A stretch of 45,349 bases of DNA from CAZSHX01 sp964606895 (lineage in GTDB: Bacteria; Bacteroidota; Ignavibacteria; Kapaibacteriales; UBA2268), in assembly GCA_964606895.1 (NCBI GenBank), contig CAZSHX010000036.1:1-45349 (forward strand), given 5' to 3'. Position numbers and translations under genes: made by a program. Positions 1 to 7,412 of the stretch are shown here, piece by piece (position 1 is the stretch's first letter; every line of letters starts with the position of its first letter). The notes under the pieces are model-generated. The model worked only from the letters and a program-made list of their open reading frames with translations, was not told the origin of the DNA and did no database searches.

Positions 1-59
1 AAAATACAAATATACGAAATATTATAAGTTATTCAAAGAATTATTACACTAGCAAATGG

Positions 60-245
60 TTAAGTCCATTGTGATTTAATGGGTTTTCCGAAACCTGTAC
101 TTATTATGGGTGATAAAATTTCCGCAGATTTGTCCTCCGAATACCGAAAGACTTTTTAACGGTGTATCGCTTGCCTTTCAACCGGATAGATTCGAGCCAG
201 TCCTATAATTTTCGTTAAAATTTTGTGGCAGTAATTGTAGTAATA
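60..245 (-). other. possible degenerate coding remnant
   Basis: This stretch is richer in G+C than its AT-rich surroundings. Read on the minus strand it gives a plausible peptide of about 58 codons broken by one in-frame TAA roughly half-way, ending in KPIKSQWT and a stop at 60-62. There is no start codon context and no family that I recognise. It could be a decayed gene end or another dispersed repeat of this genome. I assign no function. Confidence 0.25.
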
Positions 246-320
246 AATTTTGATTGAATAATTTACAAAAAAAATAATAATGTTTTTTTATTTTCTATAT
301 AAAATGAATTGCTTTTTCAG

Positions 321-400
321 CTAACCTATTGATATTATTTCAAATAACGATATTTTTGTCATTGCATCTTTGAATGCAAAAAGATGCAAAAGATGCAAAT
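321..400. repeat. structured repeat block, copy 1
   Basis: First of four copies of a roughly 80-bp block that begins CTAACCTATTGAT and ends AAGATGCAAAT. Its core is a hairpin with a 10-bp perfect stem (TTGCATCTTT / AAAGATGCAA) and an 8-nt loop, followed by an extra AGATGCAA. Stem and loop length are the same in all four copies; loop sequence differs. Unlike copies 2-4 it lacks the upstream accessory stem. The segment that follows it (401-490) contains a GGGATTTATGAGATTTAAGG-type stretch rather than the multi-hairpin cassette. Confidence 0.8.
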
Positions 401-492
401 TTTGATGAATATTCGGCAAAATTCTTGAACTGGGATTTATGAGATTTAAGGGATTAAGAGGATTCAAATTCTCAAAACCTTATTATACCGAA

Positions 493-623
493 ATTGCATT
501 TCATTCTCAAAATATTTAATGCAAAAAATGCAATAATTATTCATCTAACCTATTGATTTTATTTCATATAACAATATTTGAGCCGTTGCATCTTTAAATG
601 CAAAAAGATGCAAATATGCAAAT
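493..623. repeat. structured repeat block, copy 2 with accessory stem
   Basis: Second copy of the block (545-623), preceded by a wider stem ATTGCATT (493-500) / AATGCAAT (527-534). In copies 3 and 4 the same stem is present with changed but still complementary bases. The GCATCTTT hairpin of the block is intact with a different 8-nt loop. Confidence 0.8.
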
Positions 624-647
624 TTTTGTTGTTTTTCATTCTTCAAA

Positions 648-820
648 TTCCCAGAGGGAATTAATATTTGTAACACATCGCCACCCCCCAAAGAATCCTT
701 AACCCCGTCAGGGGTTAAATATAAAAATGACGGCAAATGTTCATTTTATATGCTATCACTACGTGATAGAAATAAATAGGGGCATTTCGCTGTTACAAAC
801 ATTATTTCGCAACGCGAAAT
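648..820. repeat. multi-hairpin cassette A
   Basis: A 173-bp cassette made almost entirely of paired segments. Left outer hairpin TTCCC-AGA-GGGAA (648-660). Long-range arms TAATATTTGTAACA (662-675) and TGTTACAAACATTA (791-804). Inner hairpins TTAACCCC-GTCA-GGGGTTAA (699-718), ATATAAAAATGA / TCATTTTATAT (719-751, one bulged base) and CTATCAC-TAC-GTGATAG (753-769). Right outer hairpin ATTTCGC-AAC-GCGAAAT (804-820). A further ATTTCGC at 784-790 can compete for the same GCGAAAT. It would fold as a multibranch junction as RNA or single-stranded DNA. It lies between repeat blocks 2 and 3 and recurs as cassette B. Confidence 0.8.
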
Positions 821-841
821 CGGATTTTTCTTCTTCCCAAT

Positions 842-970
842 TTGCATTTTATCTCCAAAATAATTATGCAGAAAATGCAATGAATTTTCATATAAACTAT
901 TGATATTATTTCAAATAACGAGAATTTAACCGTTGCATCTTTGTAGTGAAAAAGATGCAAAGATGCAAAT
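842..970. repeat. structured repeat block, copy 3 with accessory stem
   Basis: Third copy (892-970), preceded by accessory stem TTGCATTT (842-849) / AAATGCAA (873-880). The start of the block is slightly diverged (AAACTATTGAT). The 10-bp GCATCTTT stem is unchanged. The distance from copy 2 to copy 3 is about 347 bp and from copy 3 to copy 4 about 350 bp, so this is a tandem array with a period near 350 bp. Confidence 0.8.
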
Positions 971-994
971 TTTTGTTGTTTTTCATTCTTCAAA

Positions 995-1163
995 TTCCCA
1001 GAGGGAATTAATATTTGTAACACATCGAACACCCAAATATTGCTTAACCTCGTAGAGGTTAAATATAAAAGGACGGCAAATTTTCGTTTTATATGCTATC
1101 ACTACGTGATAGAAAGGGATTGGGGTATTTCCCAGTTACAAACATTTTTTCCCTATGGGAAAT
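995..1163. repeat. multi-hairpin cassette B
   Basis: Second copy of the cassette at 648-820. Left outer hairpin 995-1007; arms 1009-1022 and about 1134-1147; inner hairpins TTAACCTC-GTA-GAGGTTAA (1044-1062), ATATAAAA / TTTTATAT, and CTATCAC-TAC-GTGATAG (1096-1112); right outer hairpin TTTTCCC-TAT-GGGAAAT (1147-1163, outermost pair mismatched). Spacer sequences are nearly identical to cassette A, while some stems differ by paired changes (CCCC/GGGG to CCTC/GAGG; CGC/GCG to CCC/GGG). The competing strand before the arm changes in step (ATTTCCC, 1127-1133). Confidence 0.8.
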
Positions 1164-1194
1164 GGATGATTTTTCCTTCCTTATCCCAAATTTC

Positions 1195-1320
1195 ATTGCA
1201 TCCTCAAAAATAATTGTGTAAAAGATGCAATACATTTTCATCTAACCTATTGATATTATTTCAAATAACGATATTTGAGCCGTTGCATCTTTGTGCTGAA
1301 AAAGATGCAAAGATGCAAAT
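1195..1320. repeat. structured repeat block, copy 4 with accessory stem
   Basis: Fourth copy (1242-1320), preceded by accessory stem ATTGCATC (1195-1202) / GATGCAAT (1224-1231). The main hairpin stem lies at 1283-1292 and 1301-1310 with loop 1293-1300. It is followed not by the multi-hairpin cassette but by a different hairpin (1329-1347), so the material after each block is interchangeable. Confidence 0.8.
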
Positions 1321-1328
1321 TCTTACCG

Positions 1329-1347
1329 CCCTCTCCTTCGGAGAGGG
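1329..1347. repeat. CCCTCTCC hairpin
   Basis: Perfect 8-bp stem CCCTCTCC / GGAGAGGG with a TTC loop, followed by GATGGGGTGAGGTT. It looks like a dispersed hairpin repeat rather than a terminator, because no T-run follows on either strand. Confidence 0.6.
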
Positions 1348-1438
1348 ATGGGGTGAGGTTCTTACAAAACACAAGAAATAAACGAATATGATAAATAATT
1401 ATTGCTATGGGAATGAGGTAAGAAATATTAATCTTCGG

Positions 1439-1456
1439 TCAGGAGTTGCCTCCTGA
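1439..1456. repeat. TCAGGAG hairpin
   Basis: Stem TCAGGAG / CTCCTGA (7 bp) with loop TTGC. A diverged relative (GGTCAGGTGTTGCC) occurs near 5689. There is no T-run, so it is not a convincing terminator. Confidence 0.5.
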
Positions 1457-1532
1457 ACTCTTAGATTGATTGAATTTTAATACAGCAAGTTGAAGACTGC
1501 AGGTGGGAAATTCAGGCAATAAGAAAAAAGTA

Positions 1533-1564
1533 TTTGGATAGTAACATTGTAAATGTTAACTTTG
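1533..1564 (+). promoter_or_regulatory. Bacteroidota-type promoter upstream of the subtilase
   Basis: TTTG at 1533-1536, 20-nt spacer, then TAACTTTG at 1557-1564. This matches the known Bacteroidota housekeeping pattern TTTG-N19ish-TAnnTTTG. Transcription would start near 1571, leaving a leader of about 90 nt before the start codon at 1664. The structured repeat array lies upstream and would be outside this transcript. Confidence 0.6.
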
Positions 1565-1663
1565 CATTCAATGGATGAGAAGGTTTTTATTTTGAATATA
1601 TTTTATAATTATTTTAGTGAGAGAAAATATTCTTCGAATTATTAATAAATTAAAGAAAAAAAA

Positions 1664-3565
1664 ATGAAATCATTAAGGTTAATCAGTCTTATTCTGGTTA
1701 TTGTTGTTTTATCGGTTTGTGAGCTTAAATCACAATTGAAATTTGCCGACGTTTACGGAAATCAACTCCCTACACCATCATGGCCTCCGCCAGATAGTTT
1801 CTACGTGCCTAACACAATAACAGTATGGTTTAATAGCAATGTTATTAACAAAGAATTTCTTTGTAATTACTGGAACTATATTCATAATCCGCCGATAATT
1901 AAAGAGAGCTTGAAAGATAAGTTATTAACCTCGCAACCAACAGGCTGCTTTGATATTAACTACCAGCTAATCGCGGATAGTTCCTTAGTTCAAGCCTTAA
2001 TTTCACTCGGCGCATCGCAAATGTGCCAATACACGACATTCAGCCCTTGTGTTGATACCTTATCATATACAAGAAACGGAGATACTATACGAACACCTGA
2101 ATTTTGGAATTGTTTTTACATCACTTTAGATTCCAATATAGCAGTCGAGGCAGTTCAGCTACTTACAATTTTTTACGGAGGCAGGCAGATAGATTATGCC
2201 GAGCTTAGTCCAATTGTAACACCTGATGGATGTACAAACTCTCAAAACACTCCAGGCGATCAATATTGGTATCTTGAACAAAATTATCATAATGGTTTTA
2301 ATTTTGAGAACGTTTGCGACGCATGGGATTTTGAGCATGGTATAAGAGGTATAAGAGTAGCTGTTATAGACGATGGAATAGACTATACAAATCATGCCGA
2401 CCTTCAAGGGAATATTTGTCCAACATGTAGAATTGTTGATGGGAGAGAGTGGAACCTCGGCGGCCAAAATCATCTTAGAAGACCGCCAACAAACGGTGGG
2501 GGTCATGGTACTCCAATTGCCGGATTAATTGGAGCTTTAGTTAATAATGAAGGAGTCGAAGTTGCAGGAATTGCCGGTGGCTGGAATACAACTGAGGGTG
2601 TTTCCCTTATCGATATGAAAACGCCAAACCTTTCTGACTATGACCGTTCTAATGCGTGGATAGAAGCCGCCGCAAGTACTTCAGGAAATCAAGGCTTTGG
2701 TGTCCATATTATTTCAAATAGCAATGGCAATAATGACTATAATGAAACGATGCGTCGGGCACTTGACTATGCTTATCGTTCAGGAGTGACTTGTTTCGCA
2801 TCAAAAGGAAATTACGATGCTCGTTATCATGCTACCGATTACCAATTTCATTGTCCCGGCGATTTTGAATACTATAAAATCATAGATGTAGGAAGCTATG
2901 GAATTGATGTTGAAACTAATTCAATTCCAACAAATTATGTACCAACAAGAAGCAATCATAAAGTTCCTTACTATCCTTCAAACCAGTCTTTTGTATCTTA
3001 TTATGGCTTTGGACTTGATTTACTTGCTCAGGGAGACCATTATTATCCAGATAATTTAAGAAATTGCACTCTTCAGGATGGAGGAGGAGTCAGATGGTTT
3101 AGCTACACCAGTGCCGCATGCCCGCAGGTTGCCGGAGTAGGAGCTTTGATGCTATCAAATTATAGCAGAAATCCAAATCCTAATTTCGACCCCATTGTTT
3201 CTGAAGACGTACAGGGTTTGCTTTGCATCAGTGCTATGGACTGCCGTTATACATATAATCAAAGAAGGTATAATCAAAATGGTATTCCACAGTTTTTTAC
3301 CGATCAAGATACGGTTGGCTATGATGCACAAACCGGATATGGCATTCTTAAAGCTGATGTCGTACTTCAATATATGCAGCAGCCTTGTATCCTTAAGCAT
3401 TTCACGGCGACGGGAGGAACATCGGTTGCAAATCAACAGGTTGATAATTTTATAGTTCTTCAACCGACTTACGGTACACTCTACTACCTCCAAGCATACC
3501 GGGGACAAGAGAATACCGGGCTGTTAGACATACAGTTCAAAAAGAACAAAGAATATCAGGTATGA
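1664..3565 (+). CDS. secreted S8 family serine peptidase (subtilase), frame broken at its 3' end
   Basis: An exported subtilisin-like protease. The N-terminus is a signal peptide of about 23 residues (basic start, then LISLILVIVVLSV). The catalytic domain spans about 225-560: Asp236 in AVIDDGID, His281 in GGGHGTPIAG, an SNSNGNN segment near 351-357 in the position of the oxyanion Asn, and Ser483 in YTSAACPQVAG (the usual GTSxAxP with Tyr for Gly). The preceding 200 residues probably act as a prodomain. The reading frame ends at NKEYQV, just where the downstream frame begins a beta-domain and T9SS tail, so the two pieces very probably belong to one protein. Start chosen at the ATG that opens the signal peptide. 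Family assignment is firm; whether the break is real or a sequencing error cannot be told here. Confidence 0.85.
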   Translation: MKSLRLISLILVIVVLSVCELKSQLKFADVYGNQLPTPSWPPPDSFYVPNTITVWFNSNVINKEFLCNYWNYIHNPPIIKESLKDKLLTSQPTGCFDINYQLIADSSLVQALISLGASQMCQYTTFSPCVDTLSYTRNGDTIRTPEFWNCFYITLDSNIAVEAVQLLTIFYGGRQIDYAELSPIVTPDGCTNSQNTPGDQYWYLEQNYHNGFNFENVCDAWDFEHGIRGIRVAVIDDGIDYTNHADLQGNICPTCRIVDGREWNLGGQNHLRRPPTNGGGHGTPIAGLIGALVNNEGVEVAGIAGGWNTTEGVSLIDMKTPNLSDYDRSNAWIEAAASTSGNQGFGVHIISNSNGNNDYNETMRRALDYAYRSGVTCFASKGNYDARYHATDYQFHCPGDFEYYKIIDVGSYGIDVETNSIPTNYVPTRSNHKVPYYPSNQSFVSYYGFGLDLLAQGDHYYPDNLRNCTLQDGGGVRWFSYTSAACPQVAGVGALMLSNYSRNPNPNFDPIVSEDVQGLLCISAMDCRYTYNQRRYNQNGIPQFFTDQDTVGYDAQTGYGILKADVVLQYMQQPCILKHFTATGGTSVANQQVDNFIVLQPTYGTLYYLQAYRGQENTGLLDIQFKKNKEYQV

Positions 3566-4182
3566 TCCTGATGAGAAGCTGGGGTCGTGGGGGCGATGGA
3601 ACTATCGGTTGGAGCGGTCAACAGCCAGTCGATGCTCAGGGAAATTCCCCTGATTATCAGACCGGATATTGCCGAGTGGTCGGCGAAGGCATCCCAAATG
3701 ACCCCAATTTCAATTTCAACAATATAAGGGATATTTCATATAGAAACGACAAGCTGATACTTGAGACATACTGCTACCAGGTATATAACAAACAAACCAA
3801 TCAATATCTCGGTTGGTATCCATGTTCTCCGGAAAATGTTGTTTATAGATATACTATCTGGGGTTTAGGAATACCCAATGATATCGAGGAATCTGCATCA
3901 TATTTTAAGCCAAATTCGATCGAAATAAATTGCGAAATAAGACAACTGCTTGGCAATAGCACATTGTTGATTCATTATAAAATGGAAAAGCCGGGTCCAG
4001 TAAAGGCATATATCTATGATATACTTGGAAATCTGGTAACAGAGAAAAACCGGGATGTTTGGAGTAGCGAAGCGGAAATGACAATGTCTGTTGATATGGA
4101 AAATACCACTAATGGCGTATATTTTGTTGTTATCAAGGATAAAAGCTCTGCCGGCTGTGGTAAATTTGTTCTTGTAAAATAG
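3562..4182 (+). CDS. C-terminal part of the split subtilase, with T9SS sorting domain
   Basis: A 206-residue frame overlapping the upstream stop by ATGA. It has no signal peptide. It begins with a GRGGDGTIGWSG segment typical of the beta-rich domains that follow subtilase domains in Bacteroidota. It ends in a sorting domain of about 80 residues (YIYDILGNLVTEKN, then NGVYFVVIKD and a final FVLVK) that directs export through T9SS. A sorting domain without a Sec signal peptide cannot work alone, so this is best read as the displaced 3' end of the preceding gene. A third frame through the junction also reads plausibly (YDPDEKLGSWG), consistent with one or two small indels near 3555-3590. Independent translation by stop-start coupling is possible but less likely. 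Confidence 0.7.
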   Translation: MILMRSWGRGGDGTIGWSGQQPVDAQGNSPDYQTGYCRVVGEGIPNDPNFNFNNIRDISYRNDKLILETYCYQVYNKQTNQYLGWYPCSPENVVYRYTIWGLGIPNDIEESASYFKPNSIEINCEIRQLLGNSTLLIHYKMEKPGPVKAYIYDILGNLVTEKNRDVWSSEAEMTMSVDMENTTNGVYFVVIKDKSSAGCGKFVLVK

Positions 4183-4193
4183 AGGCTTATGAA

Positions 4194-5663
4194 ATGAAAA
4201 TAATAACAATTGTTTTAGTTGCATTTGCTTGCAGTTTTCTTGCTCCAGAAACAAGGGCACAGGATAATGATACAACTTATGTAACCCCAGCCGAGCTTGA
4301 GTCCGGCTGGGGTCTATACTACACAAAAGTTGATTCATCTTATCCCGGTGAATACCAAACCAACATGCCAAGTCCAAAAACTTGGGAACTTATGGGATTT
4401 CTGGTTTCTCCCGACGGGAAATATCTTGCTTTTACTAACAACAGCAATAACACTCAATATTATGACTGGTTCGGATTGAAGGTTTTAAATCTTGACACGA
4501 AAGAAATAATAACCATCGATAAATATGGTTGGTGTCCAATGTGGACTTCGGATAGTAAAATGCTGTTCTATCAATCAATACCGGGGCTAAATTATGCTAA
4601 GGTATGGTTTCCAGAAACAAATACTTATGATACTTTTTGTAAAAATGCCGTAAAATGTCAAGGTGGTTCTTATTTAGGTCCAGATAATTATTTCTATTTT
4701 TTAACATCTAGTCATTATCCTAATCGAGACTCATTATTATATCGTACAAATCTCGACTCTTCATTAAAATATGGATGTTCATATAATGAACCGATAGAAG
4801 GCACAGCCGGCTTTGAATGGTACGCCCCTCTATTTCCTCCAAAAGACGTTAGCTATACTTTACGTCAATCTTGGGCACACAGTGGTGGTTCAGTTGCAGG
4901 ATATGATTTAATCAAAAACTTTGATGCTAAAAATGGACTAAGAAAATTAATACAACTACCCGATACAAGTTGGAGCTTCAATGCTACTAATACTCAACAA
5001 TGGGGTTGGGGTTCAATGGTTATTGGTCCGGGCGGTACTATATATGCTTGGCTGTCATTTAGACCTAATAATGTAGTTGGATGGGATGGAAGAGGTTGGG
5101 ATATCCCACCATTTGACTCCTCAGAAATTTTAGCAAGGAATGCCTCTGGTTTATATAAATTAGATACAAGCGGAGGGAATCTTGTACAGCTGGTTAGAAG
5201 TTGGACATATAATCCCGGTGGTTTCGATGAAAAGAATCCTGCAGTTAGCATAACCGCCGATGGAGAAACAATTTATTACGGATTTCTTCAGTCTGATACT
5301 TGCATAAGTATAATGAGGATGAATAGGTTTGGAAGAAACAAGGAATTGGTCTATAAGATCGAGCCAATTACTTCAGTTAAAGATGACCCATCTACTGGTA
5401 ACGATAAAAAACTACAATGTTATTATAATGATAGAATGGGGGAATTAATAGTCAAACTCAATCAAGGGAAATTTGGGAATTCAGAATTAAGAATTTTCGA
5501 TTATTTCGGTCGTTTAATCGAAAAAAGGTCAATAAATTTTTCATCACAAAATCAAACTGAAACAGTATCTATCAGTATGGATGGATATATTACAGGATTG
5601 TACTTTGTAAAACTTCAAACAGGCTCAAGTGTCCTTGTATCGAAATTCCTTCTTTTAAAGTAA
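4194..5663 (+). CDS. secreted PD40/WD40-like repeat protein with T9SS sorting domain
   Basis: A 489-residue exported protein. Signal peptide about 1-22 (MKIITIVLVAFACSFLAP, cut near TRAQ). The body has beta-propeller-like PD40/TolB-type elements, for example SPDGKYLAFTNNS near residue 73 followed by repeated Trp/Tyr/Asp-rich strands. The last 80 residues or so form a T9SS sorting domain (RIFDYFGRLIEKR, GLYFVKLQTG, final KFLLLK). The start has GAGG about 8 nt upstream. It lies 11 bp after the broken subtilase and may be cotranscribed with it. Substrate or ligand is unknown; a cell-surface binding or structural role is inferred from architecture only. Confidence 0.7.
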   Translation: MKIITIVLVAFACSFLAPETRAQDNDTTYVTPAELESGWGLYYTKVDSSYPGEYQTNMPSPKTWELMGFLVSPDGKYLAFTNNSNNTQYYDWFGLKVLNLDTKEIITIDKYGWCPMWTSDSKMLFYQSIPGLNYAKVWFPETNTYDTFCKNAVKCQGGSYLGPDNYFYFLTSSHYPNRDSLLYRTNLDSSLKYGCSYNEPIEGTAGFEWYAPLFPPKDVSYTLRQSWAHSGGSVAGYDLIKNFDAKNGLRKLIQLPDTSWSFNATNTQQWGWGSMVIGPGGTIYAWLSFRPNNVVGWDGRGWDIPPFDSSEILARNASGLYKLDTSGGNLVQLVRSWTYNPGGFDEKNPAVSITADGETIYYGFLQSDTCISIMRMNRFGRNKELVYKIEPITSVKDDPSTGNDKKLQCYYNDRMGELIVKLNQGKFGNSELRIFDYFGRLIEKRSINFSSQNQTETVSISMDGYITGLYFVKLQTGSSVLVSKFLLLK

Positions 5664-5829
5664 CTTATTAAAATTTTCGACTTGTGGTCAGGTGTTGCCT
5701 TACTCCTATCGGCATGAGGGAACTTCTTCTGGGGAAATAAACCACTTAATTTATTGAAGACAACTTATAAATATTTTTTCATTGAAGTGGTTGGGTATTA
5801 TTAGGTGATCTTAATCTGAAGTTGATTTA

Positions 5830-5855
5830 GATTCTTCGCTTCGCTCAGAATGACA
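5830..5855 (-). repeat. dispersed TCATTCTGAGCGAAG repeat
   Basis: One of six copies in this window of a roughly 25-bp dispersed element (TGTCATTCTGAGCGAAG then YGAAGAAT), here in reverse orientation in the gap between the PD40-like gene and sucC. ATTCT and AGAAT at its ends can pair. The rest of 5664-5961 holds no gene apart from the terminator at 5903-5940. Confidence 0.7.
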
Positions 5856-5902
5856 GATTCGTGGGTAATAGGAATGGATAACCGCTTTCGCTGGTATAGC
5901 AA

Positions 5903-5940
5903 AAAAAAGCGAATTACCTTTTATGATAATTCGCTTTTTT
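5903..5940. terminator. bidirectional intrinsic terminator
   Basis: Perfect 14-bp stem AAAAAAGCGAATTA (5903-5916) / TAATTCGCTTTTTT (5927-5940) with a 10-nt loop and A/T runs on both sides. It serves the convergent ends of the PD40-like gene and sucC; sucC stops at 5962. Confidence 0.9.
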
Positions 5941-5961
5941 AAATTTTTGATACCGATTTGC

Positions 5962-7200
5962 TTATGCGGCAACTACTTCGGTTACTTTCTGAGCGGCTTC
6001 GGCAAATGTTGTTGCCACTTTGAATGACATGCCTGAGTTTTTCAGTGTTTCTACGCCTTCTTTGGCATTAGTTCCGTCAAGACGGACAATAACAGGTACG
6101 TCAACCTTAACCATCTTCAATGCTTGCACGATTCCGTCTGCAACCTTGTCGCAACGAACAATACCACCGAAAATGTTAATCAGAACAGCCTTCACATTTT
6201 TGTCGGACATCATAATCCTGAATGCATTGGAAATTCTGTCAACGTTTGCCCCACCCCCAACGTCCAGGAAGTTTGCGGGTGTTCCGCCAGACTGCTGAAT
6301 CAGGTCCATTGTGGACATGGCAAGTCCTGCACCGTTAACCATACATCCGACGTTGCCGTCGAGTTTGATGTAATTCAGGTCATATTTCGAAGCTTCTACT
6401 TCAAGAGCATCTTCTTCGGAGACATCACGAAGTTCTTCGTATTCTGCATGGCGATACATTGCATTATCGTCAAAATTCATTTTTGCATCGAGAGCAATCA
6501 TTTTGTTGTCTTTAGTCAAAACAAGAGGATTGATTTCGAGCAAACTGCAATCAAGCGATTCATAAGCCCTTGCGAGATTGGTGATGAAAGGAATAAAGCC
6601 TTTGAAAGCTTCGTCCTTCAGCCCGAGTCCGAAAGCAAGCCTGCGAGCCTGATAGCCCTGCAATCCCAAAGCAGGGTCAATTGCTTCTTTCAAAATCAGT
6701 TCGGGAGTTTCTTCGGCAACTTTTTCAATCTCCACTCCGCCTTCGGTTGAAACCATGATTGTATTTCTTCCTGTCTGACGGTCCAGAACGATGCCTGCAT
6801 AAAATTCTTTTTCGATTGCAACACCTTCTTCGAGCAGAATGCGGTGGACAAGAGTACCATCAGCACCTGTCTGAATTGTTACAATCCTGTTATTGAGAAT
6901 TGAATTAGCAATATGATAAACTTTGTGTGCCAAATCGCCATCTTTGATGATGTTTACACCTTTAACAGGTTTCCCGTCGAGAAGAACCTGCTTGTTAGTG
7001 TTAGCATTGAACATTGTGCCTTTTCCTCTGCCGCCGGCGTGAACCTGAGCTTTGAGCACGATTGTTCCGATACCTTTTTGAACAAAATCTTCATAAGCCA
7101 CCTTTCCTGCTTCTTCAGCAGAAAAAACAACTTTACTGAACAGAACGGGGACATCAAATCTTTTGAGAAGTCCTTTTGCCTGATATTCATGAATCTTCAT
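5962..7200 (-). CDS. sucC: succinyl-CoA synthetase beta subunit
   Basis: Beta subunit of succinyl-CoA ligase, which makes succinate and ATP or GTP from succinyl-CoA in the TCA cycle. The N-terminus MKIHEYQAKGLLKRF is the family hallmark. An ATP-grasp fold follows (KAQVHAGGRGKGTMF), and the C-terminal CoA-ligase-like domain carries FLDVGGGANVDRI and LINIFGGIVRCDKVA. The length of 412 is about 25 longer than the E. coli protein, within the family range. The alpha subunit gene sucD is not adjacent and not in this window. Nucleotide specificity cannot be read from sequence alone. Its own promoter lies about 60-100 bp upstream. Confidence 0.95.
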   Translation of the reverse strand: MKIHEYQAKGLLKRFDVPVLFSKVVFSAEEAGKVAYEDFVQKGIGTIVLKAQVHAGGRGKGTMFNANTNKQVLLDGKPVKGVNIIKDGDLAHKVYHIANSILNNRIVTIQTGADGTLVHRILLEEGVAIEKEFYAGIVLDRQTGRNTIMVSTEGGVEIEKVAEETPELILKEAIDPALGLQGYQARRLAFGLGLKDEAFKGFIPFITNLARAYESLDCSLLEINPLVLTKDNKMIALDAKMNFDDNAMYRHAEYEELRDVSEEDALEVEASKYDLNYIKLDGNVGCMVNGAGLAMSTMDLIQQSGGTPANFLDVGGGANVDRISNAFRIMMSDKNVKAVLINIFGGIVRCDKVADGIVQALKMVKVDVPVIVRLDGTNAKEGVETLKNSGMSFKVATTFAEAAQKVTEVVAA

Positions 7201-7266
7201 GTAAAAAACCTTATATTAATTAATAATCCTATTATTCTTTTTTTAGCTGTGGCAAAATATAGATTT

Positions 7267-7297
7267 CAAATATATTAAATAAATCAATAAATTCAAA
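7267..7297 (-). promoter_or_regulatory. Bacteroidota-type promoter of sucC
   Basis: On the minus strand TTTG (7297-7294), a 19-nt spacer, then TATATTTG (7274-7267): an exact match to TTTG-N19-TAnnTTTG. Predicted transcription start is near 7260, giving a leader of about 60 nt. The divergent cydA promoter must lie in 7300-7400, but I see no equally good match there. Confidence 0.65.
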
Positions 7298-7412
7298 TTC
7301 GTAAGACATCTAAAACGATTAAAAGTTGTTTTTAGGATTTTTTAATGATAAAAACCTTTTGCAATCGTCAACAAAAATAATAATTCGTTAAATCAATAAA
7401 ACTAAAATATTT

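Noticed and set aside
545..1032. Two minus-strand frames of 63 and 76 codons (545-736, 802-1032) that share a peptide segment
   Set aside because: They are translations of the repeat block and cassette; the shared peptide comes from the DNA repeat, and the frames run through palindromes. They lack credible starts and are not separate genes.
321..1320. CRISPR array
   Set aside because: Repeat spacing is about 224-350 bp, inserts are themselves repeated hairpins, and no cas genes are present.
321..1320. Integron cassette array with attC sites
   Set aside because: No integrase gene, no RYYYAAC/GTTRRRY core sites in the right places, and no cassette ORFs.
6124..6750. 208-codon plus-strand frame opposite sucC
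   Set aside because: Antisense shadow of a clearly conserved gene; its product has no recognisable features.
7201..7412. Riboswitch or attenuator before cydA
   Set aside because: No conserved aptamer or stem-loop with a T-run is visible in the sucC-cydA divergent region.
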